Source: Skeletonema tropicum (lineage: Eukaryota; Bacillariophyta; Thalassiosirophyceae; Thalassiosirales; Thalassiosiraceae). From it: a stretch of DNA of 64,000 nt. Made by a program: the position numbers and the translations under genes. This document shows, piece by piece, positions 10,518 through 20,483 of this stretch. The stretch is from positions 1,614,001 to 1,678,000 of the forward strand of contig CM074135.1 of assembly GCA_037178625.1 (NCBI GenBank). The letters run 5' to 3'. The notes beneath the pieces are model-generated. The model was given only the letters and a program-made list of their open reading frames with translations, was not told the origin of the DNA and did no database searches. Within the stretch, counting starts at the first letter, position 1, and each line of letters starts with the position of its first letter.

Positions 10518-11924
10518 TTATTTGCACAGATTATGAGGTGTCACCGTTAGTACTGAACAATTTCCAAAATCCTCAATCATCGGTGAATATCCCGTCCAAC
10601 TCTTTGTTTTGTTCACCTCATCGGGGCCGTATTGTAATAAGAAATCATTCTGCTTCATTGCAGCAACTGACATCGGCATTGTTCTTCGCTCATTATCCCG
10701 ACACAGAATGCCTCTTGTGAAACTTGCAATGCGTGTGAAATCAGTCGGATAGAGGATATCACAAAGTTCATCGGGTGGTGTAGTCAAGTAACATGGATGG
10801 TCGATTCCTTTCATATCAGTGACGATTGGGTCACCAGTAGCGGGCTCCGCTCCAAGAACTTGGTTCTCTGGAGATGAGAGGTCTGGAGGAGGCAACCAGT
10901 CGAAATCAGCAAGCGCAACAGCTGAGTTCGGCCTGCACTCAAACAGTCTCATCAATACTCCTAATGCCACTGAAGGAATCCACCGAGGACAATTTTGAGG
11001 GAGTGGTGGATAGTGATGGATCTATTGACAAAATCTGCTGTAGTAGTGGGTCGCTAACGGGTGAAAATGCCTCATTGGTATTGTTTTGATGTATCAACAA
11101 CCGCTTCAAATGCTTCACCTAATGCTGCGCAGTCATTGCCTACTGGAATGAGTTCAGCCTGGAGTATGTCGTCAGTTTCGAAACACTTTCGCGATTTTAT
11201 CGTGTGGCAAATTGTCAAGTACTTCCAACGCTATCAACGCCGTAGGCACATCAGAAGTTTGGAGGAAAGAAGAAGTTCCTTCTGCAATTTCCATCATGTC
11301 AACATTGACAAGGTTGATCTTGTCAGCATGATCCGAATCAACCATCAGATTTTGTCTCTGTAACTCGTGTAGTGTTGGACTTGCATCAAAAATTGTGTAT
11401 TCAGTCAATTCATCATAGATGTCATCGTGGTGCATCTTCAAGTGATTCAACAGTGCCTTTGCATTCGTCCCTCTTCCTCCGCCTAATTCTACAATTTGGA
11501 ATCCGTCTGAGTTTTGTTTCTTTGACTCTAGCATTGGTTTCATGGATGATGACACGAAGTTTGCAAATACACTGGAGTAGTATGGTGCGAACAATTCAAC
11601 AGGCGTCAGCCACATGCCCTTCTGCTGCTTGAAAAGTTGCTTGTAAGTTCTCTTCCAGTGCCACTGACCCCATAGGGACGAAAAGTTAACCGAAACATCG
11701 GTAGTGCCAACAACTTTATGAGCAGGTTGTGAATAGTACTCGAGGAGTCGCCTACAGATGTATTTTCGTAACAACATTGGAGACGGAGTGTCTGGCGGCT
11801 GGCTCTAAGACCAGCGCTATATTACCAGCACCGACGCCTCGTGTACTGCTGAGTTGGCAGAACGACACCGTGCTTACTCCGGATACTTATTTCGAGCTAT
11901 CAACGACCAACCACTATCCACCAT
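10518..11924 (-). CDS. SAM-dependent methyltransferase, DUF185/Methyltransf_28 (NDUFAF7-related); three frameshifts
   Basis: Exon 1 (11924-11878, starting MVDSGWSLIARN) is joined over a 75-bp GTAAGC...AG intron (11803-11877) to exon 2, giving KYPDQPPDTPSPMLLRKY in frame. The body has TPVELFAPYY, the SAM-binding motif IVELGGGRGTNAKALL and ALEVLDNLPHD, all typical of the DUF185 family that includes the complex I arginine methyltransferase NDUFAF7 and plant At3g28700-type proteins. One base must be dropped near 11174-11182, 11084-11087 and 10980-10985 to follow the C-terminal part (ALADFDWLPPPD, QYGPDE). Two of these can also be placed exactly on a TGA. It ends convergently 127 bp from transaldolase. 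The start codon lies 5 bp from a large inverted-repeat element. Confidence 0.75.
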
Positions 11925-11929
11925 TGCTT

Positions 11930-12555
11930 CGATTCGTTTCTCACACTACGTTAATGATTACGTAATATACAAACTAATCAGTACTACTGCGATAACATCA
12001 ACTAATAATATAATTACATGGTAAGGATACATAACAAGGATAAAGATTGGTGAGAAGTGAGTGATCGTCTAAGGGAATGAGACGTTCTGTGCTACACGAA
12101 ACGCTCCCCGTGAATTGTAAGCTTACGCTTGCGATTCATAAAGCTAAGTCTCATTGGAAATCTTCTCATCCACTATCGTGCACTGATTTGGGTAATATAA
12201 AGTTGAATCCTCTTGTATAAAGGTGATATCTTCTTGAGTGTGTCCGAGTAGTTGGCTCCGTCCAGGAGGTATTATCGACATTGTAAAGTTCCTGTTGCGG
12301 TGTACTCCCCCTTGATGATAAGGTGTCTGACTGAGTTTTGTAGCGGATGTTGGAGTATTCGCTTCGTAACCTTCACCATACGTTTCGTGTAGCACAGAAC
12401 GTCTCATTCCCCTTAGACGATCACTCACTTCTCACCAATCTTTATCCTTGTTATGTATCCTTACCATGTAATTATATTATTAGTTGATGTTATCGCAGTA
12501 GTACTGATTAGTTTGTATATTACGTAATCATTAACGTAGTGTGAGAAACGAATCG
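11930..12555. mobile_element. 626-bp element with 174/175-bp terminal inverted repeats (MITE or foldback)
   Basis: Left arm 11930-12103 begins CGATTCGTTTCTCAC and right arm 12381-12555 is its reverse complement; the arms appear identical except for one G in a homopolymer (AAGGG versus AAGGGG). The 277-bp centre is not repeated. No open frame resembling a transposase is present and no convincing target-site duplication is seen at the edges. This may be a nonautonomous transposon, or an inverted duplication created during replication or assembly. It ends 5 bases before the start codon of the methyltransferase gene, so it occupies its 5' untranslated or promoter zone. Confidence 0.75.
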
Positions 12556-13163
12556 GTTTATCAGACAGCCATTCTCACGGCTGTATCTACGATGGCAGCG
12601 TTCGAAAAGAATAGAATACGGGGAGAAAATGATGACAATATTTATTCTATTCTCCGACGGGGAGGAACGCGGACATAATAAGAATGAGGAAATGGAACCA
12701 GTTCACTGAGGTTATATTTGACTGGGAGGAGCGATAAGAATTTGCCGAGGAATGCGGGAGGAAAGAAGGAAAGAGATTCGATATCGATATAATGAATTGC
12801 CGAGGACGCCGGCATAATAATTGGCCCCCCAGTAAGGACACCTGGGATATCAACAACCATCGCCGAGGAATGCCGGCGATAAATAAATCGGCCCTGCTGG
12901 GGAGGAATGCCCCCGTCTGCATAAAAGGAATTGGCCCAAACTAACTAGCTTGGTACAACTATGATTTTTTTTTCATCAATCTGTGACAAGAGGAGTGTCG
13001 CAGTTCGGTGCCAACCATGGCGGACATTACAATCCAATCCTACCCTTTAGTTCTGATAACTTCTAAACAGTATGTAGTTGTTATTGACAATCAACATTCG
13101 ACTAAGTATCTTGTTAATCCACTATTTTTATTCACAAATAATAATACCTAATCCATTCACCTT
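12556..13163. repeat. Degenerate repeat of small hairpins with AGGAAYGC loops
   Basis: No gene. Between about 12655 and 12945 the core GAGGAAYGC recurs at 12660, 12747, 12802, 12865 and 12902. Three occurrences are flanked by complementary bases: TGCCG/CGGCA (12798-12802 with 12810-12814), CGCCG/CGGCG (12861-12865 with 12874-12878) and GGGG/CCCC (12899-12902 with 12911-12914). Each is followed by an ATAA-rich spacer and GGCCC. Loops are AGGACGC or AGGAATGC. The function is unknown. Confidence 0.5.
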
Positions 13164-14026
13164 TCAACGCTGCATTCTGTACTTCTCGGGGGCGCTCGCT
13201 TCACGTTCCTTGATCTCATGGTAGGTTCGGGCTGTCATACATCCAGAGACGCAGCAAAACACAATGTCGGCGACGGCATTGATGATTGAAACACATTCAT
13301 CATCTCCTTCACAATCAATGCAGATATTAAGGATGGAAGCAATGCATGCCAACCATTGGAGGCAGTTGTTGCATCGAATGATACGTACATCATCCTCATC
13401 CAGACCCAGATTATACTGCTGCATGATCATTCCTTGGGTGGCAGAGACTGCCATACCGGGGCAAAGGGTGCCCTCGAGGCACATCTAAAAATGTTTGAAC
13501 AGAAGCATGACAAGGTGAGGGATCCATCACATTAATCGTGCATGAGATAAAATCAAAAGCTATATAGACAAAACTTACGCAGCACCGAGGACAGGAGTCT
13601 TCACCCATTTCACCGGGTTGAAGGCAGCAGCAACCACCGAACATGCCCTGGCAGCATTGGTAGTTGCTCCATCCTGACCCAGGTTCCGCATGATTCAGCG
13701 CCATGTGACGAAGCTTATATTGCGCACATGGCATGCAAATCATACTACCCATCCAGCAGCAGGGCTCAGCGCAAGGTGCACCGCATAGCTTGACCTTGAA
13801 TTCGTTCTCATTGTCAGCGTATTGTCCCCTGGAGAGATAGGTGCCCAAGGAAGAGACAAGAACGCAATTTTGTTAGTACAACAACTAACGTTAACCAAGA
13901 AGAATCTGGTGTTGGATTTTGGATCTTGGGCTTGGACTTGGATTTTACTCACCAGGCGTCTCCATACTTTCCCTTCCGCTCTTCGGGGCTCAACTTATCA
14001 CCAGAGAAGCAAAACAAGCACGACAT
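13164..14026 (-). CDS. PLAC8-family cysteine-rich protein
   Basis: Three exons (14026-13953, 13828-13579, 13484-13164) joined over GTGAGT...CAG and GTAAGT...TAG introns of 124 and 94 bp give 214 residues without frameshift. Exon 1 encodes MSCLFCFSGDKLSPEERKG. The PLAC8 domain is marked by clustered cysteines: LCGAPCAEPCCW, CCQGMFGGCCC, SCPRCCMCLEG, and a C-terminal hydrophobic Cys-rich segment (WLACIASILNICIDC, VFCCVSGC). PLAC8 proteins are small membrane-associated proteins; plant members affect cell number and cation transport, but no role can be assigned here. The next gene upstream is over 1 kb away. Confidence 0.75.
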
Positions 14027-15098
14027 GGTTGTTTCTTTGTTTGTTTATCTCACTGCGTGTTACGTGATACTTTGGATCGTTGTAATGGAATAACGGCCGG
14101 CGACCGGCGACTTCGAACTTGGCACTTGCTTGGCTTCAATCAAGTGTTTCGTGTCATTTTTTTGTTCTCTTGCTCGAGACACGACCACGCTGATTCACCG
14201 CGCTAGTAAATCGCGATTTTATGCTAGCTCCTATGTGCGTTATTTTTTACCTTAAGTTAGCTACCGTACCCTTACACAAGCTACCGTACATCAAAAAACC
14301 ATCATGACCATGGCATCCGACAGCGTAGACGCCGTCGCCTATATCTCAGCTAATACCAAGTCCCTAATCAAGTTTGATATATTAAATCGCTTCTATTAAT
14401 ATATAATGACAAGATTATTTGGTCAGAACATTAATAATTACAACGAGAGGCCCTTCGGATAGGGGGTCAAATGTTGTGATGATGCGTCGAATTTTGACCG
14501 CAAGGCAGTGCATCGAGAGACTTTGGGGGTGGCTGTGGCAATGATACTCGGTCGGTATACTCTAATAAATATATTGTATCGATTGGCCGAGTATCATTGC
14601 TGTAGAGGACCTCGAAAATCCTTTCAAAGGACCGACAGGCTGTTGAAATTCGGCGTCGTCACCTGTGTACTGAAAATGCGCTCTAGCTCTCTCAATATTG
14701 CTTATGATCACGGTTTAGCTGGCATAAATCGCTTCTAATGATATTAAACAAGCGATTTATGCCAGGCAAACCGTGATCACAAGCACTTCCTAAGGTACTA
14801 GAGTACGCCGAATGATCACCATGGAGGTGGTGTTTTGTGCGGTGGAGGGCCGGTAAAAATGGTTGATTCCGTATGTAGGCATGTAGATAAGCCCTAACAT
14901 CATCTGACTTTACCGTACCACCACTTTCACTCAAAATCGCGCTATGAATCAGCGTGCGACCACATAGAGTTGACGTGTGCAATCAGTTTGCCCGCCTCAA
15001 TCCCGCCTGGCTTGCAATAATTCACGTCGAAATACACGCCTCCTGCTTTACCCAGCATTAGCACGGATAATAAAAATTTGATATCGCTCGGCTCCATC
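14027..15098. other. Intergenic region with two perfect or near-perfect hairpins
   Basis: No gene is supported. Hairpin A at 14538-14600 has 14-bp arms (GCAATGATACTCGG and its complement) around a 35-base AT-rich loop. Hairpin B at 14705-14779 has 30-bp arms matching at 28 of 30 positions around a 15-base loop. The phrase TAAATCGCTTCTA in the left arm of B also occurs at 14383, suggesting a dispersed repeat. Confidence 0.6.
14705..14779. repeat. 75-base hairpin (30-bp arms, 15-base loop)
   Basis: Arms 14705-14734 and 14750-14779 are complementary at 28 of 30 positions, starting TGATCACGGTTT and ending AAATCGCTT. The geometry is the same as the hairpin at 24502-24576 although the sequences are unrelated. 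It could be a tiny foldback element or a hairpin RNA gene; no other evidence distinguishes these. Confidence 0.6.
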
Positions 15099-15872
15099 AT
15101 GACGGCAATGATGAAGACTATCCGTAGCAGTATGCCTGCAGTGTTGATGCTAGCCGCATGCTTGCTTTGTAGTTTAGTGTCTGCGGTAGGTTGGGTGGTC
15201 GCGTTCGACTTGAATTTAAATGCACACGTGTTATGGTCAAATTTCACAACTTGTCGAACTAACTTAATTTTCTATCTACCGCGCATCTATCTCTCACATC
15301 AGGAACAAACTAATGCTGACGCAAAAAGCTCTCCACAACGTCTTTGTCCAATTTTGTACATCCTGAGGCATGAAGGCAAATTTCCTCCGTTTGAGAGAAC
15401 TCCTCCGCAATGAGTTCCCTGGAGAATGGAGTGAAATCAGTGGCGATAACTACCCAGCTCCGGATTGGACGAATTTAGCTGCAACGGTGATTTCAGTACT
15501 GCAAATGGCTGTAATATTGGTAGTACTGACTGGCGATGCCTATGTGGAATTATATCCCTGGGTTTCGGTCGGGGCCTCCCGAGTTTTATTATAAAATGAG
15601 AGACAATCCAGCGTTGACGTTCATGGTCGTATTTTTGGTGATACCGAGTTATGTTCAGTCTTTCGCTAATACCGGAGCATTTGAGGTATTTTTAGATGAC
15701 AAATTGGTGAGTAACTCTCAATGTATGGTTTGCCTACGTTTTTTCCTGCATGGTACTCATTTTGTTTATGAAATACATGCAGATATTTTCGAAATTGGAG
15801 ACGGGCAGAATGCCAAATGTGGGCGAAATAATGGCAGCAATGGAGAAGGCTGGGCTACAGAGAGGTAGCTAA
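15099..15872 (+). CDS. SELENOT: Selenoprotein T (TGA-encoded selenocysteine at 15364); two frameshifts
   Basis: Exon 1 (15099-15185) encodes a signal peptide ending CSLVSA. Exon 2 starts at 15303 after a 117-bp intron and exon 3 at 15783 after a 76-bp intron (15707-15782). The redox centre reads FCTSUG with U as the in-frame TGA 15364-15366, immediately followed by MKANFLRLRELL. Family hallmarks follow: GDNYPAPDW, a hydrophobic segment (VLQMAVILVVLTG), PPEFYYKMRDNPALTF, FANTGAFEVFLDDKL, then FSKLETGRMPNV and the stop at 15870. SelT is a thioredoxin-fold oxidoreductase of the ER membrane. One extra T near 15343-15345 and one at 15541 must be ignored to keep frame. A standard gene finder would start at 15370 and lose the selenocysteine. 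Confidence 0.85.
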
Positions 15873-16558
15873 TGATATTGATAGGAGTCAATAAATTGCA
15901 TATTGCAAACATTCTGGATTAGGATATATCAGTGAAGTAGCGGAAACTTCATAGCTGTTAATGACGAGATTGGTGTGTACTTCTCACTCCTGTCTCTGAT
16001 AATAGCTGGCAAACTGGGTCATCCTTCTTCTGGATGAAGTATCAATGCAATCAGTTGTTTATGTTGTCAATATATTTTGAATAAATTAAAGCTGTTGTTG
16101 TACAATAATTATACATAAGTAGTAGGCAACAACACGTCGTTACAAATCGGTGGGAATGACCAAGATGAAGTGCCACTGTATGGTATATACAGAGTTCCTA
16201 CGTTGGGATGTGCTTTGGGGGGCTTTCTCTTTTTTCTTCTTCCACAGCCTCGCACAACACAACGCGTTATGGTCGGTCGGTTGTCTTATTAGGTTGTCTT
16301 ATTAGGTTGTCTTGTTGGTTGGTTTATTGTTGGTTGGTTGCAAGTTGGTTGCTGGTTGCCTTTGGTATCGGTAGATATTTCTTCGGTGGTTGACCAGAAC
16401 TATTTCTTGAATTAACGAAGGCAAACCTCAACCCTCGCCTCGACAAAGATTTAGTCATCGAGCGACATAATTAAGGTGGCTGCAGCTGAGTGAATAATAG
16501 GGTGGAGGTTTTTGACAACTAACACTCTAACAAGAATCCACATCCAGAGTTGGTCAAT
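15873..16558. repeat. Intergenic region with GGTTGTCTTATTA simple repeat at about 16270-16362
   Basis: After the SECIS candidate the region holds a short degenerate tandem run in which GGTTGTCTTATTA occurs twice in a row and decays into GGTTGGTTTATT and GGTTGC units. No gene is seen. The last 60 bases are the leader of the CX9C gene. Confidence 0.6.
15953..16007 (+). promoter_or_regulatory. Candidate SECIS element in the 3' region of selenoprotein T
   Basis: Downstream of the stop, AGCTGTTA (15953-15960) pairs with TAATAGCT ending at 16007. ATGA (15961-15964) faces TGAT (15997-16000), the arrangement of the SECIS non-Watson-Crick quartet, and a stem of about 12 positions with two T-T mismatches closes on the loop TACTTCT. 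The apical AA or CC expected of SECIS elements is not obvious, so this is a candidate only. Confidence 0.4.
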
Positions 16559-16792
16559 ATGGGAGCATCAAGCAGCAAGCAGCGGCAGTCCCAGCCAATA
16601 TGCATAGATTGTGACAAAAAGACTCAAAAAGACCTCCCATCTGACAACACAAGCTCGGCGTCAAACGATTGCAAAGAGGAGTATGCTAAAGTCACTGCCT
16701 GCATGTCAGAACATAAAGGACAAATAGGTCCCTGTACTGAAGTGTGGGATCGATTTAAAGAATGCCACGCAAAAAATGCGAAGCAAAGATAG
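16559..16792 (+). CDS. Twin-CX9C (CHCH) mitochondrial intermembrane-space protein
   Basis: 77 residues from ATG 16559. Two CX9C motifs, CKEEYAKVTAC and CTEVWDRFKEC, form the helix-turn-helix disulfide fold imported and oxidised by the Mia40/Erv1 relay. The N-terminus MGASSSKQ fits an N-myristoylation signal, as in the MICOS subunit MIC19/CHCHD3, which combines a myristoylated start with a C-terminal CHCH domain; another CXXC (CIDC) lies at about residues 16-19. Assignment to MIC19 is not certain because the protein lacks the long middle helix of animal MIC19. Uninterrupted single exon. Confidence 0.75.
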   Translation: MGASSSKQRQSQPICIDCDKKTQKDLPSDNTSSASNDCKEEYAKVTACMSEHKGQIGPCTEVWDRFKECHAKNAKQR

Positions 16793-16913
16793 TTAGATTT
16801 AGTATAAACGAGATTAATATCTCTATCTTGCATCTAGAAGATTTTATGCGATTGCTCTAGCTAGAGCATGCTTTAGGTGCTTCGATAAATGATGATTTAG
16901 ACATTACTCAATG

Positions 16914-19563
16914 CTATGCTCTCGCTTCAACCAATCCAAGTACATCTCTGATTGCACGAGAGCTTCTTATTTCCAATACTTCCACAGCAACCAATTGAAT
17001 CACACTTGTCACTTCTTCAAGGATCGGTTCTACTAGTTCACGCCGTGACGGATCATTCAATATAAGGAGTAATTCTTGAGTTAGTCCTCTGACAACTTCT
17101 AAGCCTGTCGATGCCCCTTTTGTCCGCATCATCGTCAACCGAAAGAGCAGATTGCAACACTTCTATCACAGCCCTAATCTCCACCATTCTCTTTTTGTTG
17201 ATTGGGCCATTTCCTCCAGGTAAAGGTCGGATGATACCTCTGGACATGCGGAGCAAGTTGCTCTCGCCTATACTCGCCATTCCGTCGATTGCTTCAGCTA
17301 ACTCATGAACAAGCGGTTCTTTTAGGAATAGACCAGTCTTGCTTGTCATAAACTTGAGGAAAAGGTCAACTGTCTTCCTAGATACGCTACCTTTGTCATC
17401 GTCATTATCTTTCGAAGGATCGTAAGATTTGCTAGCCGTTTCTGCGAGCTGCAACAACTGACGAAGACGTCCCCACTCGACCTCTTTCTTCTCGCCGTTA
17501 ACAGTCAGCAGTCTAACTAGAAGCTTGTCCAGCGCTTTCGGAGTTTGCTCCAAACCTTCTGGTGACAGCAATTGCTTCAATATGTAAGGGTACGCACCTC
17601 TGATCAACCGAAAGTTTGGGTCTACGCTAAGTGCAAAGCCTTCAAGAATGGTGAGACTTCGAATGATGATGGTGATGTAAGGTGGAATCTTGAACTTGAG
17701 CAAATTATCCCTTGATATGTCGTCCAACTCTACCTGGAGTTGGGAAAAGGACAAATCCGATGCCTTATTCGTCCCACCAGTTGAATTTTTGATGGCTTTC
17801 CTTAAGCGGGGCACTAATATATCTACTTGTGTGGTATCTTCAAGGAAACCAAGTGAAAGCAAGTTTTCGGTCGCTAGGGCAATGTCCTTGTTCTTCAGCC
17901 CGAGGACCAGTCCAATGAGTCCGTACCTATCACTCTCGGGAATATCAGCCATCATTCCGTAGTCAATCACTGCAAGATGACCCTTAGGTGTCCGAAGTAG
18001 ATTGCCTCTGTGAGGATCTGCGTGAAATAGGCCTGTCCGCAACAGCTGATCGGTGGAACATCGCAGTCCGATACGAACCATTTCTATTCCATCGGGGCCT
18101 ATCCAAGGACCTTTTGTCCCTTCTACCCACTCCATAATAAGCACTTTCTTCCTAGTCAGCGATGTACAAGCTTGCGGTACAACGACATCTTCCCATCCTC
18201 CGTATAATGCTCTAAATCGTTCGCAGTTCTTAGCCTCTCGGACATAGTCCAGTTCTCCAAAAAGCTGCATTCCAAATGTATCAGCAATTGAAACCAAGTC
18301 ACCACCACGGAATTTAGAGAGCCACATGGCTGTCCGACGAATCAGGTACATGTCTAATGCAGCCGATGCAGCAACATCTGGTCTTTGGATTTTAATTGCG
18401 ACCGTCTTGCCTCCCCATTTTGCAGCTTCAGTTTTGCCAAGAATGGCTTCTAAAGCTGGGCCTCTTCTCAATCTAGCCTTGTACACTTGGCCGACGCTGG
18501 CGCTTGCAACCACTCGGCAATCATTGTAGAACTCAAAAAGAGACAATATTGGATCTGATTCTACTAATCGCTGTAATCTTGACTTGCTACCTTTCGTAAC
18601 GAAACGCTGCTTTGTAGTCGCTTCGGTACGCTTTACGTTTTTCAGTCTAGGCAACAGATCCGAGAGTTCTTCACGCATTATATTCATTGCATCAACATCA
18701 GGAAAAGAACCAACTTCGTCAACAAGCTTACCAAGTTCATCAGCCCATAGTTTCGACTTGAGAAGGTCAGGTCGTAGGCTAAGAGCTTGTCCGCTCTTTA
18801 TTAGAGCTACACTCCGTGATCGCACAAGATGATGCCGTAGCTCTGCTCCTCGTTTTCTTCCTACTGATTCTAATTTGTCTTTTTTGAGCATACTATCTGT
18901 ACAAAGTCCCAGATACCAACCAAGCAAAGGTAATCCCAGCATGTTTAGCCGAAACCCAACTTCCCAAGGTCGTTTGTCATAGTAATTTAATATGCCATCG
19001 GCATCGTAACCAACATTGAACAGTGATGGGGAGAGATGCGAGTGTTCTCCATTTACAGCAGATAGGCTCGAACTCAAGTGAGTGGTATATGTACATCGAT
19101 GATGATATCGAGATGATGTCGCTGATATCGGCGTCGTGAAGGCAAGAGCACTACTTCGCTCCTTTGACGCTAGGCAAAGCAAAATGCTCCCAAACACAAA
19201 TTTGTCGCCACCACTCTTTCTTCTCTTCATTGTTCGCTTGGGCGCACTGCCGGCTGAACAACCACCGCCCGATACTGATTCAGATGCTATTAGACGACTA
19301 TTCAATGAAAGCATTGCTGCTTGCTGTCGCTCATACCCGCCTCCTGTTGGTATTTCGGCCATCATCTTGACAGCTGCCACCATGTCGACGTCGGTCGCCC
19401 GAAAGGAGGGCAAGATCACTTCAAGTGTGATCGTGACCGCTCCCTTGTCGCTTCCCCTCTTCTCCGCATCATAATAAAACTCGAAACCAGCCTTTCCTTT
19501 TTCCATCCTTCCCAAAGTTCTTGGGTGTACCTCATCATCATAATAGTTGTTGTGCCAAGCCAA
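16914..19563 (-). CDS. ABC1/UbiB-family atypical kinase (ABC1K), probably plastid
   Basis: A long frame from 19563 to about 17121, then one extra base in an A run (17118-17121 on the + strand) leads into a helical C-terminus ending at TAG 16914-16916. ABC1K signatures: IKSGQALSLRPDLL (KxGQ motif), VASASVGQVYKARL (Ala-rich nucleotide loop), VAIKIQRPDV, LIMEWVEG, HADPHRGNLL (HxDPHxGN catalytic loop, Arg replacing the usual Pro) and VIDYGMMADIP. Family members act in prenylquinone metabolism and plastoglobules. ATG at 19230 (MKRRKSGGDKF) gives a signal-like segment ending SSALAFTTP and leaves 357 bp to the divergent SNF5 gene; ATG at 19563 leaves only 24 bp. The inner start is favoured, but the outer frame is open for 111 codons. 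Confidence 0.8.
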
Positions 19564-19587
19564 AGCCTATCCCATCAATAATTAATT

Positions 19588-20301
19588 ATGGGCTCGATAA
19601 CAAATTTGGTTCCTATCAGAGTGGATGCGTCATCTGCCAATGGCACTGTTCATTTAATAGACTCATTACTGATTGACACAACGTGTCTCCCGCTGTCACA
19701 CAATTCGCTTTCCAACAATTCAACGGCCGAAGTGTCAATCCACTCGCTTGTCGATGCAAATGCTGCTCATTTAGCGGAATCTCTAATAGCAGATGCTGAA
19801 GTTTACGGGGCTGTCAAATCGTCAAAAGTTAATATTGGGAGATTGGACTTGTTGAGTGATAAACAGCTCTATCAGACTGTTGAGGACCAAATTCGGAAGC
19901 AACTACTGATTGCGCTTGGAGCCGATAAAACGAAATTGCTTTCCCGCGGAGATAGCAACAATGAGCAAATTGTATCTTCTAGTGAGGTTCCTATATCAAA
20001 CAATAATACCATTAGGATCAAACTCCGCTTACGCCACGAGAATATTGCCTTAGACGATGAATTTGATTATGATGTGAACACATCTGGAATTGATGGGTTC
20101 GACCCTTTTACAATCGCAAATAATATTGTAAAGGATTTGAAGCTTCCGTCTGAGTTCGTAACATCAATTGCAACGTCCATTCTTGAACAAATGTATGGCC
20201 TACAGTTAGAATCTGGCAATGGAGTCCCTGCTGCAGTCATTTTAGATGTAACAACAGACGGATCAGGCAAAGACATCGCTAAGCGTATTATTGACAAATA
20301 A
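19588..20301 (+). CDS. SNF5: SNF5/SMARCB1 chromatin-remodelling subunit
   Basis: 237 residues, uninterrupted. Two SNF5 repeats are visible: LVPIRVDASSANGTVHLIDS near the N-terminus and TIRIKLRLRHENIALDDEFDYD near residue 145, each followed by a helical part (FDPFTIANNIVKDLKLPSEF, SILEQMYG). SNF5 is a core subunit of SWI/SNF remodelling complexes, where the repeats contact other core subunits and the nucleosome acidic patch. The protein is essentially the SNF5 core without the DNA-binding winged helix of animal SMARCB1. It is divergent from the ABC1 kinase. Confidence 0.8.
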   Translation: MGSITNLVPIRVDASSANGTVHLIDSLLIDTTCLPLSHNSLSNNSTAEVSIHSLVDANAAHLAESLIADAEVYGAVKSSKVNIGRLDLLSDKQLYQTVEDQIRKQLLIALGADKTKLLSRGDSNNEQIVSSSEVPISNNNTIRIKLRLRHENIALDDEFDYDVNTSGIDGFDPFTIANNIVKDLKLPSEFVTSIATSILEQMYGLQLESGNGVPAAVILDVTTDGSGKDIAKRIIDK

Positions 20302-20483
20302 AGGGCAGTTCTTTCTTGGCTGATCACATCTTTTCTCTCATTCATTTTCAGTTTAGTTGGACATTATATACATAATGGAAATGTAAATTTAATCCCCTAC
20401 TCTAGCATCCGTAGCATTGATTTTCTGTGCTTCTACAGATGCATTACATACATACACACACACGCTATTCATCGATGAACCGC

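Noticed and set aside
12144..12428. Minus-strand frame of 94 codons inside the inverted-repeat element
   Set aside because: It starts within the right arm and has no recognisable domain; its start context would exist in the mirrored arm too. Not called.
15370..15594. Start of a protein at the ATG after the TGA (15370)
   Set aside because: This Met is an internal residue of selenoprotein T; the conserved FCTS and signal peptide lie upstream.
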